DNA of 64,000 nt, from assembly GCA_002387845.1 (NCBI GenBank), contig DGLB01000034.1, positions 152,421-216,420 of the forward strand, in the 5' to 3' direction. Below are positions 44,048-53,355 of this stretch, piece by piece; position 1 is the stretch's first letter, and each line of letters opens with the position of its first letter. The stretch comes from Stenotrophomonas maltophilia. GTDB lineage: Bacteria; Pseudomonadota; Gammaproteobacteria; Xanthomonadales; Xanthomonadaceae. The notes beneath the pieces are model-generated. The model was not told where the DNA came from and searched no databases. It worked only from the letters and a program-made list of their open reading frames with translations. Position numbers and translations under genes: made by a program.

Positions 44048-45382
44048 TCAGCCGATGTCGACGCGGCTGGGGGACATGTCCAGCGCAGCGCGTGTACCAC
44101 GCTCAGTGGAGTCCAACGTCAATCCCCAGCCAAAGCGGTCGCAGATGCGGCCAATCAGGAACAGGCCCAGCCCCTGCCCACGCACCGGCGCGCTCTGGCG
44201 CAGGATGTCGCGGTAGCGGCGCGCGGCTTCCGCCGGGTCGAATCCTTTGCCGGAATCGGTGATGCTGAGTACGCCGTCGCGCAGGCCAACCTCCACCTTG
44301 CCGGACTCGGTGTTCTCGATCGCATTGCGCAACAGGTTGCCCGCAGCGATACGCACCATGGCCTCGGGCGCGGCGATGAAGGTCGGCTCCAATGTCCCCA
44401 CATGCAGAACGGCAGCCTTGCCGCCCAGCAGGTGTTCGTGGTCCTGTACGACGCGTGGCAGAAGGTCGTGCAACGCGGTGATCTCCAGGGGCGCGCCGGG
44501 TGCCGGGGCTTCACGGGCCAGGTACAGCAGCGCCACCATGGTCTCGGAAAGATCAGCAACCGCGTGCTCGATGCGCAGCATGGCTGGCGCGGTGGACGTG
44601 GGCAGGGGCTGCTGCCTGAGCACATCGACGGCACCGGCAATCACCGCAATCGGTGTCCGGAACTCGTGGCTGGCCTGGTCAAGCAGGCTGCGTTCGCGTT
44701 CGATGAACCGCGCAACGCGCTCCAGGTGCGCATTGCTGGCGTGGGCGATGATCTGGATCTCCTCACGCCGGTAATCGGTGGGCAGGCGCGCGTGGGTGTC
44801 GGCGGGGTCGATGGCCTGCATGCGCGCCGCGAGGTCGCGCACCGGGCGCACCAGATTGGCATGCAGCCAGGCGATCAAGCCTGCAATCACGCCGGCGAAA
44901 CACAGCACCCACAGCGCACTGAGCCGCGCGTAGTGGTTCTGCTGCTGTTCCAGGGGTTCAATGCTGACCTGCGTGATCAATCGGCCGGGCGGCAGCTCCA
45001 CGACAAGCGCATGATAGGTTTCGCCGTCTTCCGGGCCGGTGCTGAGCGTGTCGCCCAGCAGGGAGGATTCGGAGGTGTACGCCCCGGGCGGCTGATCCAC
45101 CAGATGATCGGGAACGCCAGCCCTGCCTTGCTCGCCCACCACATACCAGGACTTCACCAGCCCCTCGCGTGGCAGCAGATCCAGGCGACCGTCACGCACC
45201 AGCTGCGCGTGTTGGTCCGACATGGCATGCAGCAATTGGGTCCAGTAGCGGCTCTCCATCAGCAGCTGACCACTGAAGCTCTGGATGGCGATCGCCAGCA
45301 GGATCAGCAACCCGAGCGCGATCAGGGCGACGCTGGTCCACCAGTGCACGCCGCGACTGGGCCGCGCCACGGCACTAGTCAC
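44048..45382 (-). CDS. Sensor histidine kinase of the envelope operon
   Basis: A 444-residue sensor kinase: TM1 at about 15-36, periplasmic sensor about 40-155, TM2 about 157-178, HAMP-like linker, HisKA with phospho-acceptor His239 in QASHEFRTP, HATPase domain with DSGKGFDPAEA and GQGLGLFLIG. GTG start at 45382 chosen; it overlaps the response regulator stop by 8 nt. Last gene of the five-gene operon; predicted partner is the regulator just upstream. Confidence 0.88.
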   Translation of the reverse strand: MTSAVARPSRGVHWWTSVALIALGLLILLAIAIQSFSGQLLMESRYWTQLLHAMSDQHAQLVRDGRLDLLPREGLVKSWYVVGEQGRAGVPDHLVDQPPGAYTSESSLLGDTLSTGPEDGETYHALVVELPPGRLITQVSIEPLEQQQNHYARLSALWVLCFAGVIAGLIAWLHANLVRPVRDLAARMQAIDPADTHARLPTDYRREEIQIIAHASNAHLERVARFIERERSLLDQASHEFRTPIAVIAGAVDVLRQQPLPTSTAPAMLRIEHAVADLSETMVALLYLAREAPAPGAPLEITALHDLLPRVVQDHEHLLGGKAAVLHVGTLEPTFIAAPEAMVRIAAGNLLRNAIENTESGKVEVGLRDGVLSITDSGKGFDPAEAARRYRDILRQSAPVRGQGLGLFLIGRICDRFGWGLTLDSTERGTRAALDMSPSRVDIG

Positions 45383-46070
45383 GGGTGCAGATCCGGTATC
45401 CGGACCCGGACACGGTGTGCAGCAGCGGCGGCTCGCCATCGGTCTCGATCGCGCGGCGCAGCACGTACATGTGCGACCTCAGCAGATCCGTGCCGGGCAC
45501 GGCGTCGCCCCACGCCGCATGCTCCAGCCGCGCACGGCTGACCACCTGCGGGCTTTCGCGCATCAGCAGCTCGAGCAGGCGGCGCCCGGTGCGGGTCAAG
45601 GTGACCTCGCGCTCACCCCGGAGCACCTGCAGCGTACCCAGGTCGAAGTGCAGGTCCGCCACGCTCAGAACGTTGGCCGCGGTGCCGGCCTGACGGCGGC
45701 GGGCCACCAGCGAGCGCAGGCGCACCTCAATCTCCGGCAGGGCCACCGGCTTGACGAGGTAGTCATCCAGCCCGGACTCGAACCCGTCGATCTTGTCGGC
45801 CACCTGGTCGCGCGCGGTCAGCATGATGACCGGCACCATGTTCTTCGCGTCGCCACGCAGCCGCCGCAGCATGCTCAAGCCATCCAGGCGCGGCAGGTTC
45901 CAGTCCAGCACGATGGCGTCATAGTGTTTTGACGACGCCAGGTGCAGGCCGGAAAGCCCGTCCGGTGCCGCGTCAAGCTGGTGCCCACAGGCTTCGAGGT
46001 AGTCGTACAGATTCGCCGCCAGCTGCGCGTTGTCTTCGATGATCAGAATCGACAGCGATGGGGTGCTCAT
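45375..46070 (-). CDS. OmpR/PhoB-family response regulator
   Basis: A 231-residue regulator: receiver with acidic pocket (IEDN), phospho-acceptor Asp56 in IVLDWNLPRLDG, Thr in MLTARD, Lys in YLVKP, and a C-terminal winged helix (RTGRRLLELLMRESPQVVSRARLE...HMYVLRRAIE). Overlaps the hydroxylase gene by 4 nt (ATGA) and the kinase gene by 8 nt. Likely binds the TGTC-N7-TGTC repeats upstream of the operon (inference). Confidence 0.92.
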   Translation of the reverse strand: MSTPSLSILIIEDNAQLAANLYDYLEACGHQLDAAPDGLSGLHLASSKHYDAIVLDWNLPRLDGLSMLRRLRGDAKNMVPVIMLTARDQVADKIDGFESGLDDYLVKPVALPEIEVRLRSLVARRRQAGTAANVLSVADLHFDLGTLQVLRGEREVTLTRTGRRLLELLMRESPQVVSRARLEHAAWGDAVPGTDLLRSHMYVLRRAIETDGEPPLLHTVSGSGYRICTRD

Positions 46071-47104
46071 GGCCAGGCCCGTCCCAGGAAGAAGGTCGGG
46101 AACGTGATCCCGGAGGCGTGCTGTTTCACCAGTGCCAGCACCTGTGAGACCCACTCTAGCATGGCCCAAAGTCCTGCCAGGCAGAGCAGCAGAAGGCCGA
46201 TGTTGAGGGCCAGCTTGAGCAGGTCGTACAGGCGTCGGTGTGATCGCTTGAGCCGCAGGCTGCGTTCGCGCAGCGGTGCCACCCGGGCAAACAGCCAGCT
46301 CACCGGCCCCTGCCAGTCCTCCGGCGTGTTGGGCACGGTCATGGCCCGGGCCAGCCCGGCGTACAGCCGGTTGAACACGCGTCCCGGCAGGTGCATGGGC
46401 CGTTCCACGTCGCACATCAGGATGATGCGTACCGCATCGGTGTCGTTCTTCACGAAATGCGGGTAGGTTTCATCGAACACGAAATCCTGGCCGTTGCGCC
46501 AGGACACCGGGTGGCCGTCCACTTGGATGAAGCAGGCGTCTGACTCGGGTGTATCCAGGCCAAGGTGATAGCGCAGCGAGCACGCCAACGGGTCCGAATG
46601 CAGGCTCAGCTCGGCACCCGGCGGCAGTACCGAGAACATGGCGGCCCGTACACCGGGTATGCCTTCCAGCAAACGCACGGTGCCCGGACACAACCGCTGC
46701 GCGGAACGGTGCGGTTCGCCGTACCAGCTCAGGTAGAACCGGCGCCAGCCGCGTTTGTGGAACGTACGGAAGCCCACGTCGTGGTGCCCGGCCGTTCCCG
46801 GCGCAGAGGCGGCTTCAATGTCGCCGGCAGCATGCAGCGCCAGCGCCTCGTCACGGATCCGTCGCCAGTTGCGGCGCAGCCGGTGAATGCCCTCCAGATA
46901 GTGCGGCTCCAGCACCGGGTGCCGCGCTTCGGGGCGCGTGGCCATGTACAACAAGCAGTTGAACGGCGCGAATACCGGCCAGCTCTTGCGCAGGTACTGG
47001 GACAGCGTGGCATAGCGATACTGGCCACGTACGCGATACACGTAGTAGACGCTGCCAGCGGCATAGAGCACGGCAAGCAGCAGAACAACCAGGGCGGCGC
47101 TCAT
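46067..47104 (-). CDS. LpxO-like aspartyl/asparaginyl beta-hydroxylase family protein
   Basis: A 345-residue Fe(II)/2-oxoglutarate dioxygenase. An N-terminal membrane helix (about 4-22) is followed by the AspH/LpxO domain: iron ligands His-x-Asp in LSLHSDPLACSLRYHLGL, and the distal His in ETYPHFVKNDTDAVRIIL; a second hydrophobic helix lies near 300-320. LpxO adds a 2-hydroxyl to a lipid A acyl chain at the inner membrane, which fits the eptA gene across the promoter region, though peptide or protein substrates are possible. ATGA overlaps on both sides. Confidence 0.82.
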   Translation of the reverse strand: MSAALVVLLLAVLYAAGSVYYVYRVRGQYRYATLSQYLRKSWPVFAPFNCLLYMATRPEARHPVLEPHYLEGIHRLRRNWRRIRDEALALHAAGDIEAASAPGTAGHHDVGFRTFHKRGWRRFYLSWYGEPHRSAQRLCPGTVRLLEGIPGVRAAMFSVLPPGAELSLHSDPLACSLRYHLGLDTPESDACFIQVDGHPVSWRNGQDFVFDETYPHFVKNDTDAVRIILMCDVERPMHLPGRVFNRLYAGLARAMTVPNTPEDWQGPVSWLFARVAPLRERSLRLKRSHRRLYDLLKLALNIGLLLLCLAGLWAMLEWVSQVLALVKQHASGITFPTFFLGRAWP

Positions 47105-50100
47105 GCGTGCTCCTTGTGCAACACCGGCCCGGTCGCGCGCGGTCGCCACAGCCCATGCAGGCGCTGCAACGCGTCATCCATCACCGTGTAGGCCACCGGC
47201 ACCACCAGCAGGCACAGCACGGTGGAAGTCAGCAGGCCGCCCATCACCACCACGCCCATCGGTGCGCGGAAGCTGGGATCGGCGCCCCACCCCAGCGCCA
47301 CCGGCACCATCCCGGCGGCCATGGCCAGCGTGGTCATCACGATCGGGCGGGCGCGCTTGCGACAGGCGTCGATCACCGCGCGGTGGCGGTTCATGCCCAG
47401 CGTAGTGCGGGCGATGACGATGTAGTCCACCAGCAGAATGGCATTCTTGGTGGTGATGCCCATCAGCATGATCAGGCCGATCATCGAGGGCATGGACAGG
47501 GTGTGCCCACTCAGCCACAGCGCAAGGAACGCGCCGGGAATGGACAGAACCAGCGCCACCAGCACGGTCAGCGGCTGGCCGAAATCCTTCAGCAGCAGTA
47601 CCAGCACCATGTACACGCACAGCACGCCTGCCCCCATCGCCAGCACGAAGCCGGCGACCAGTTCACCCATCACTTCCGAATCGCCGGACACCGCCAACCC
47701 CACACCACGCGGCAGCTGGGTGACGCTGGGCAGCGCCATCGCCTGGCGCTCCACCTCGCCCAGCGGCAGTCCGTTCAGGGCAACCTTGAGGGTGATGTTG
47801 CGTTTGCGGTCATGGCGATTCAGCTCCGCGGGGCCGCTGCCCAATCGAAGGTCCGCCACGCTCTCCAGCGGCACCGCGCCCTGCGCACTGGCCACGGGCA
47901 GCCGCCGCAGCGTGTCCAGGTCATCGCGCCCACGGTCGTCCAGCCGCACCACCACCGGCACCTGGCGCTCACTCAGGCTCAGCTTGGCCAGGTCCTGGCG
48001 GTAGTCGCCCAGCGTGGCCACGCGCAGTGCATCCGCGATCGCACTGGCGCTCACTCCCAGGTCGGCCGCGCGGGCCGGGTCGGGCCGCACTTCCAGTTCA
48101 GGGCGTACCAAGCCGGACGAGGACACCACCGCCCCCACACCGGGAATGCCACGCAGTTCGCGCTCCACCACGCGCGCGTGTCGCGCCAGCAGGTCGCCGT
48201 CGTCACCGGTGAGCACCAGTTCGAAGCCTTCGCTGCCCTCCCCCACCTCCACACGCACGCCGGCCAAGGACTGCAGTGCGTCGCGCAGCTCCGCTTCCAT
48301 GCGCTGGCGCTGGGGGCGCTGTCCGCGTGGCACCAGGTTGACCGTCAACGCGGCGCGGGTGACACCGCCGCTGGGGGTCGCTTCATCCGGGTCCTCCGAG
48401 CGCCCGCTTCCCGCGCCCGCCGCCGCGTACACCGATTCCACATGGGGGTTGCGGGCGATCATCGCGCGTGCGTTTTCGGCGCTGGCCAGGGTGTCGACCA
48501 GGCGGCTGCCGGGCGGCAGGGTCAACTGGATCTGGACCTGGTTGCCGTCGTCGGGCGGCATGAACTCACCGGGCAGCAGCGTGGCCACGCCCAGTCCCAA
48601 CACCACCAGCCCGGTGGCGGCGGCCAGCGTCAGCAGGCGGTGCTGCAGGCAGCGGCGCACCATGCGCAGGTAGCGCGTGACCCAGCGTGGCACTTTGGCA
48701 GTGCGCGGTGCCGTGCGCAGCAGGTACGCGGCCATGGTCGGGGTCAGCATGCGCGCGACCAGCAGCGAGAACAGCACGGCCACCGCTGCGGTCCATCCGA
48801 ACTGCACGAAGTACTGGCCCACGATGCCGCCCATCAGCGAGGTGGGCACGAACACGGCTACCAGGGTGAGCGTGGTGGCGACCACCGCCAGGCCGATCTC
48901 GGTGGATGCGTCGCGCGCCGCGTCCAGCGGGGTCTTGCCCATCTGCAGATGGCGCTCGATGTTTTCGATCTCCACGATCGCATCGTCGACCAGCACACCG
49001 ATGATCAACGACAACGACAGCAACGACACCGTGTTCAGCGAAAATCCCATCAGCTGCATCAGGGCGAACGTGGGGATGACCGACAACGGCAGCGCCACGG
49101 CGGCGATGAAGGTGGCGCGCCAGTCGCGCAGGAACAGGAACACCACCACCACCGCCAGCACCGCGCCTTCCAGCAGCAACAGCATCGAGCCACGATAGTT
49201 CGCGGCAATCGGGTCGACATGGCTGACCGCTTCTTCCACCTGGATCTGCGGGTTCCCACGCTGCAGCTCGGCCATGACAGCGCGTGCCGCAGCGGCCACC
49301 TCGAGTTCGCTGGCCCCGCGGGCGCGCATCACATCGAAGGCCACCACCGGCCAGCCATCCATGCGCGCCGCAGCGCGGGCTTCGCCCGTGGTGTCGCTGA
49401 CCTGGGCGACGTCGTCCAGACGCAGGCGCCGCCCGTCGCCCAGGGTGATTTCGAAGGCCGCGATCTCCGCTGCAGAGGCCGTCGCGGCCAAGGTGCGCAC
49501 GGACTGTTCGACACCCCCCAGGTCCACACGACCACCTGCGGCTTCCCGTTGTGACTGGCGCAACTGTCGCGAGATGTCGGCCGCCGTGGTGTTCAGCGCC
49601 AGCAGGCGAGCCGGGTCCAATGCCACGCGCACCTCGCGGCTGAGACCGCCGACCCGCTGCACCGCGCCGATGCCGGGTGACCCCAGCAGGCGCTTGCTCA
49701 CCTGGTTGTCGACGAACCACGACAGCTGCTCCATATCCAGGCGCGTGGAACTCAGCGCGAAGGTCAGTACCGGCTGGCTGGCCAGCTCCACCCGCTGGAT
49801 CACCGGGTCCTCCAGTTCGGCGGGCAGATCGGCACGCACGCCGGCCACGGCGTTGCGCACGTCGTCCAGCGCCTGTTGCACCGGAACGCCGACCTCGAAC
49901 TCGGCACTCAGCGACACCACGCTGTCCTGCAGCGTGGCGGTGATGTGCTTGATGCCCTGCAGGTTGGCCAGGGCATCTTCCAGTCTGCGGGCGACATCGT
50001 TCTCAAGCTGCAGGGGCGAAGCGCCCGGCAGCGTCGCGGTGACGGTGACGATGGGGAAGTCGATATCCGGGAAGTCCTGCACCTTCATCGCGCGCAGGCC

Positions 50101-50187
50101 GGCAATACCGGCCAGCGCGAGCAGCACGAACACCAGCGTGACCGCAACCGGATTGCGGATGGACCAGCTGCTGAGGTTGCCGCTCAT
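47101..50187 (-). CDS. RND-family efflux pump permease
   Basis: A 1028-residue AcrB/MexB-type permease with 12 transmembrane helices, two large periplasmic loops and the proton-relay Asp pair in IIGVLVDDAIVEIENIERH (TM4). Starts SIRNPVAVTLVFVLLALAGI. The adaptor is encoded just upstream with a 4-nt overlap; no outer-membrane channel is in the operon, so it must use a shared TolC-type channel. Substrates unknown. Confidence 0.93.
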   Translation of the reverse strand: MSGNLSSWSIRNPVAVTLVFVLLALAGIAGLRAMKVQDFPDIDFPIVTVTATLPGASPLQLENDVARRLEDALANLQGIKHITATLQDSVVSLSAEFEVGVPVQQALDDVRNAVAGVRADLPAELEDPVIQRVELASQPVLTFALSSTRLDMEQLSWFVDNQVSKRLLGSPGIGAVQRVGGLSREVRVALDPARLLALNTTAADISRQLRQSQREAAGGRVDLGGVEQSVRTLAATASAAEIAAFEITLGDGRRLRLDDVAQVSDTTGEARAAARMDGWPVVAFDVMRARGASELEVAAAARAVMAELQRGNPQIQVEEAVSHVDPIAANYRGSMLLLLEGAVLAVVVVFLFLRDWRATFIAAVALPLSVIPTFALMQLMGFSLNTVSLLSLSLIIGVLVDDAIVEIENIERHLQMGKTPLDAARDASTEIGLAVVATTLTLVAVFVPTSLMGGIVGQYFVQFGWTAAVAVLFSLLVARMLTPTMAAYLLRTAPRTAKVPRWVTRYLRMVRRCLQHRLLTLAAATGLVVLGLGVATLLPGEFMPPDDGNQVQIQLTLPPGSRLVDTLASAENARAMIARNPHVESVYAAAGAGSGRSEDPDEATPSGGVTRAALTVNLVPRGQRPQRQRMEAELRDALQSLAGVRVEVGEGSEGFELVLTGDDGDLLARHARVVERELRGIPGVGAVVSSSGLVRPELEVRPDPARAADLGVSASAIADALRVATLGDYRQDLAKLSLSERQVPVVVRLDDRGRDDLDTLRRLPVASAQGAVPLESVADLRLGSGPAELNRHDRKRNITLKVALNGLPLGEVERQAMALPSVTQLPRGVGLAVSGDSEVMGELVAGFVLAMGAGVLCVYMVLVLLLKDFGQPLTVLVALVLSIPGAFLALWLSGHTLSMPSMIGLIMLMGITTKNAILLVDYIVIARTTLGMNRHRAVIDACRKRARPIVMTTLAMAAGMVPVALGWGADPSFRAPMGVVVMGGLLTSTVLCLLVVPVAYTVMDDALQRLHGLWRPRATGPVLHKEHA

Positions 50188-51293
50188 GGCGTGGCCCCTG
50201 CGCTGGGCGTGACCACGCGCACCGTGTCACCGTCGTTGAGCAGGCCCAGACCGGAGGCGATGACACGCCCACCCGCGTCCAGTCCGGTGCGTATCTCCAC
50301 CCGCTCCCCCAGACGCTGGCCCAGGGTGACCCTGCGCGCGCGCACCGTGCCGCCCTGCCCCACCTCCATCACGTAATCAAACCCATCCCGCGCCAGGACC
50401 GCGCTGTTGGGCAGGGTCAAGCCAGGCTGCGCGCCGACGTCGATGGTCCCTTGCGCGAACGCCCCGGCACGCAGTGGGGCGGAGCCGGGAACGTCCACGT
50501 AAACCAGCCCGCTGCGGCTGCTGGTGTCGATCATCGGGGCCACCATGCGCACGCGGCCCAGCACCTGGGGCTGGCCCGGGCTGCCGATGCGCACCGACTG
50601 TCCGGGCTTCACCTGGCTCAGCCCCGCGGGCGACACCACGGCACGCCACTCCAGCCGGTGGTCCTTGATCAGCCGGAACAGCTCCTGCCCGGCGGGCACA
50701 ACCGCACCCACCGTGGCCGCGCGTGCACTGATGGTGCCGTCGGCAGGAGCCCGCAGCTGGGTCTGCTGCACCCGCAGGCGTGCCAGCGAAGCAGCGGCAT
50801 GCGCCGCCTCCAGCCGCGCGCTACTGGTCAGCGCGACGGCGCGGTACTGGCTGACCTGCTGTTTGGACATCACGCCGGCGGCATCCAGGCCCTGTGCACG
50901 CAGGTGATTGCTTGCGGCCTCGTCCGCTTCAGCACGCGCCAGCGTCACCGCTGCCTCGGCTTCAGCCAGCGAGGCCTGAAGCGTGGCCGGATTGAACCGT
51001 GCCAGCACCTGGCCTCGTCGCACCTCGTCGCCCACGTTGGCGATCACTTCAGTCAAACGCTGGCCGTCGGTCTCGGCACCGATGCTGGCCTCCTGCCACG
51101 CCGCAATGCTGCCGGTGGCCGGAACGCGAACGGGTAACGTCTCCTGCCTGGGTTGCACCAGCGCGACGGACAGCATCGGCACAGGTGCCGCGGTGTCTGG
51201 TGCGGCGACAGCACGTGCGTCACGCCACCCCCAGGCTAGCGCAAGCCCGGCCAGCAGCATCGCTGTGGTCAGGGCGGTACGGCGGTGTTTCAT
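50184..51293 (-). CDS. RND periplasmic adaptor (membrane fusion protein)
   Basis: A 369-residue HlyD/AcrA-type adaptor: N-terminal membrane anchor (about 9-28), barrel-sandwich halves (VPATGSIAAWQEASIG; LRAPADGTISARAATVGAVVPAG), alpha-hairpin (about 100-180) and beta-barrel domain. First gene of the operon; its promoter shares the 255-bp region with the divergent eptA-type gene. Confidence 0.92.
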   Translation of the reverse strand: MKHRRTALTTAMLLAGLALAWGWRDARAVAAPDTAAPVPMLSVALVQPRQETLPVRVPATGSIAAWQEASIGAETDGQRLTEVIANVGDEVRRGQVLARFNPATLQASLAEAEAAVTLARAEADEAASNHLRAQGLDAAGVMSKQQVSQYRAVALTSSARLEAAHAAASLARLRVQQTQLRAPADGTISARAATVGAVVPAGQELFRLIKDHRLEWRAVVSPAGLSQVKPGQSVRIGSPGQPQVLGRVRMVAPMIDTSSRSGLVYVDVPGSAPLRAGAFAQGTIDVGAQPGLTLPNSAVLARDGFDYVMEVGQGGTVRARRVTLGQRLGERVEIRTGLDAGGRVIASGLGLLNDGDTVRVVTPSAGATP

Positions 51294-51344
51294 GGCGGGG
51301 GTGTTCCTCTGGCCTGCGGTTGGGGCCGGAGGATGGCGCGGCGT

Positions 51345-51359
51345 TGTCGCGGAAATGTC
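51345..51359. promoter_or_regulatory. TGTC-N7-TGTC direct repeat near the RND operon
   Basis: TGTCGCGGAAATGTC; the two TGTC are 11 bp apart, one helical turn, 52-66 nt before the adaptor start. A similar pair lies 57 bp further on. Confidence 0.4.
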
Positions 51360-51401
51360 GCGTGCACGCGCGGCCCCGCTGAATGACGGCGAACCAGCAG
51401 C

Positions 51402-51416
51402 TGTCAGAAAGTTGTC
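51402..51416. promoter_or_regulatory. TGTC-N7-TGTC direct repeat near the eptA-type gene
   Basis: TGTCAGAAAGTTGTC, 11-bp period, 133-147 nt before the transferase start. Matches the first repeat in spacing and in the GAAA between the boxes, as OmpR-family sites often do. Confidence 0.4.
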
Positions 51417-51548
51417 GGAAACAGTCTCGCAACGCCCACAGCGGTGTTGCCACGCCGTGCATTTAACGAATCCCTAGCCCGGCTCCGACCGGAATCCGAC
51501 CAAACGGTTTCCAGAATCGCCGCCATCTTTCCAAGGGTGGCTGGCCGC

Positions 51549-53279
51549 ATGGCTCCTCCAACTTCATCCTCTTCGTCGATCACGCTGGATGCGGCGGTCG
51601 CCCGCTCAACCGCCACACGCGGTGCGGGCGTGCTCGCGCGGCTTTCCGCGTGGCAGCCGACCCTGAGCCAGGAGTCGCTGATTCTGCTGGCAAGCGCGTT
51701 CTTCGCGGTGGTCAGCAATGGACCGTTCTGGAGCGCGGCGCATGCGCTGCATCCGGGCAGCCTGCTGTTCCTGGCGGCGTTGTCGGGCGTGCTGCTTGCG
51801 GCCAACGCCCTGTTGCTGTCACTGCTGGTCTGGCGCTGGACGGCGAAGCCCGTCCTCACCGTGCTGTTGTTCGTCACAGCGATGGCGGTGCACTACATGA
51901 CGCGCTATGGCGTCTACTTTGACGCCGACATGGTGCGCAATGTGCTGGCCACCGACGTCAAGGAATCGCGCGAGCTGATGACGCCCAGCCTGATTGTTCC
52001 GGTGCTGCTGACTGCCGTGCTGCCCACGCTGCTGCTGTGGCGCGTCCGCATCGCGCCGCGTGCCTTCACCCGCACGCTGTGGGTGCGACCGGTCTTCATG
52101 CTGGGGTTGATGGTGTTCGGTGCAGGCTCGGTCATGCTGGCTTCGGCCGATGTCGCCTCCATGCTGCGCAACCACCGCGAGATCAAGTACCTGGCCACGC
52201 CGATGAACTATGTCATCGGGCTGAAGCAGAACCTGCGCAGCAGCTCGCCCATCGCCAAAGCACCCAAGACCCCCATCGCGCAGGACGCCGTCGTGGCGGC
52301 ACGCCCCGCCGGAAGTCGCCCGCGCCTGCTGGTGGTCGTGGTGGGTGAAACCGTGCGCGCACAGAACTGGGGCCTGAACGGCTATGCCCGGCAGACCACG
52401 CCCGAGCTGGCACAGATCGGCGTGGTGAACTTCCCGGACATGCATTCCTGCGGCACCAGCACCGAAGTGTCGTTGCCCTGCATGTTCTCGCAGATCGGCC
52501 GGCGCAACTACGACGAGAAGGCCATTCGGGGGCAGCAGTCGCTGCTGAATGTGTTCGAGCGCGTGGGCATCACCCCGCTATGGCGCGACAACCAGTCCGG
52601 CTGCAAGGGGGTCTGCGAGGGCACGGCCTTCGAATCGCTTACTGACAACCGCGACCCCTCGCTGTGCCGTGACGGCCGCTGCATGGACGAGGTCCTGTTG
52701 TCCGGCCTGGATGCGAAGGTCCGCGCCGTGCCCGGCGATCGCGTGGTGGTACTGCACCAGTTGGGTAACCATGGCCCCAGCTATTTCCAGCGGTATCCGG
52801 ACAACTTCCGCAAATTCATCCCGCCGTGCCAGAACCCCGAGCTGGGAAACTGCACGCCGCAGCAGATCGTCAATGCCTACGACAACGCCGTGCTCTACAC
52901 CGACCATTTCCTGGCCCGCACCATCCACGAACTGCAGGCGATGGATGACTACGACACCGCGCTGGTGTACGTGTCCGACCATGGTGAGTCACTGGGTGAG
53001 AAGGGTCTGTACCTGCACGGCGTGCCCTACGCCATCGCACCGGCCGAACAGACCTCGGTGCCCATGGTGATGTGGTTCTCGCAGCGCTTCGCCAACGCGC
53101 GTGGCCTGGACACCGCCTGCCTGTCCCAGCGTGCCCGCCAGCGTACCGACCACGACGTCCTGTTCTCTTCGCTGCTGGGCTTGATGCAGGTGAAAACCAA
53201 GGCGTACGACCCCACGCAGGATGTGTTTGCATCCTGCGTGGCGGCCCAACCTGCTTCGACGCATTCCACGGCAGGCTGA
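51549..53279 (+). CDS. EptA/MCR-type phosphoethanolamine transferase
   Basis: A 576-residue inner membrane enzyme that moves phosphoethanolamine from phosphatidylethanolamine to lipid A, lowering negative surface charge. Five N-terminal membrane helices (about 42-200), then a periplasmic alkaline-phosphatase-fold domain with Glu267 in VVGETVRAQNWGL, nucleophile Thr305 in CGTSTEVSLPC, and YVSDHGESLG with zinc ligands; paired Cys are present. ATG at 51549 begins just before the first helix. Divergent from the RND operon. Confidence 0.9.
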   Translation: MAPPTSSSSSITLDAAVARSTATRGAGVLARLSAWQPTLSQESLILLASAFFAVVSNGPFWSAAHALHPGSLLFLAALSGVLLAANALLLSLLVWRWTAKPVLTVLLFVTAMAVHYMTRYGVYFDADMVRNVLATDVKESRELMTPSLIVPVLLTAVLPTLLLWRVRIAPRAFTRTLWVRPVFMLGLMVFGAGSVMLASADVASMLRNHREIKYLATPMNYVIGLKQNLRSSSPIAKAPKTPIAQDAVVAARPAGSRPRLLVVVVGETVRAQNWGLNGYARQTTPELAQIGVVNFPDMHSCGTSTEVSLPCMFSQIGRRNYDEKAIRGQQSLLNVFERVGITPLWRDNQSGCKGVCEGTAFESLTDNRDPSLCRDGRCMDEVLLSGLDAKVRAVPGDRVVVLHQLGNHGPSYFQRYPDNFRKFIPPCQNPELGNCTPQQIVNAYDNAVLYTDHFLARTIHELQAMDDYDTALVYVSDHGESLGEKGLYLHGVPYAIAPAEQTSVPMVMWFSQRFANARGLDTACLSQRARQRTDHDVLFSSLLGLMQVKTKAYDPTQDVFASCVAAQPASTHSTAG

Positions 53280-53355
53280 TCCTGGACATGACAGGCGGAT
53301 CACCCGAACCACGGTATCCTGACTCCACGCGCCGTTTCGCCCACCCCAATTGTCA

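Noticed and set aside
43970..45541. 523-codon plus-strand frame opposite the histidine kinase
   Set aside because: Composition is that of an antisense shadow; the kinase frame has all catalytic boxes.
47107..49554. 815-codon open frame opposite the RND permease
   Set aside because: Gln/His/Arg-rich, no domain, and antisense to a highly conserved pump; a shadow of high-GC codon use.
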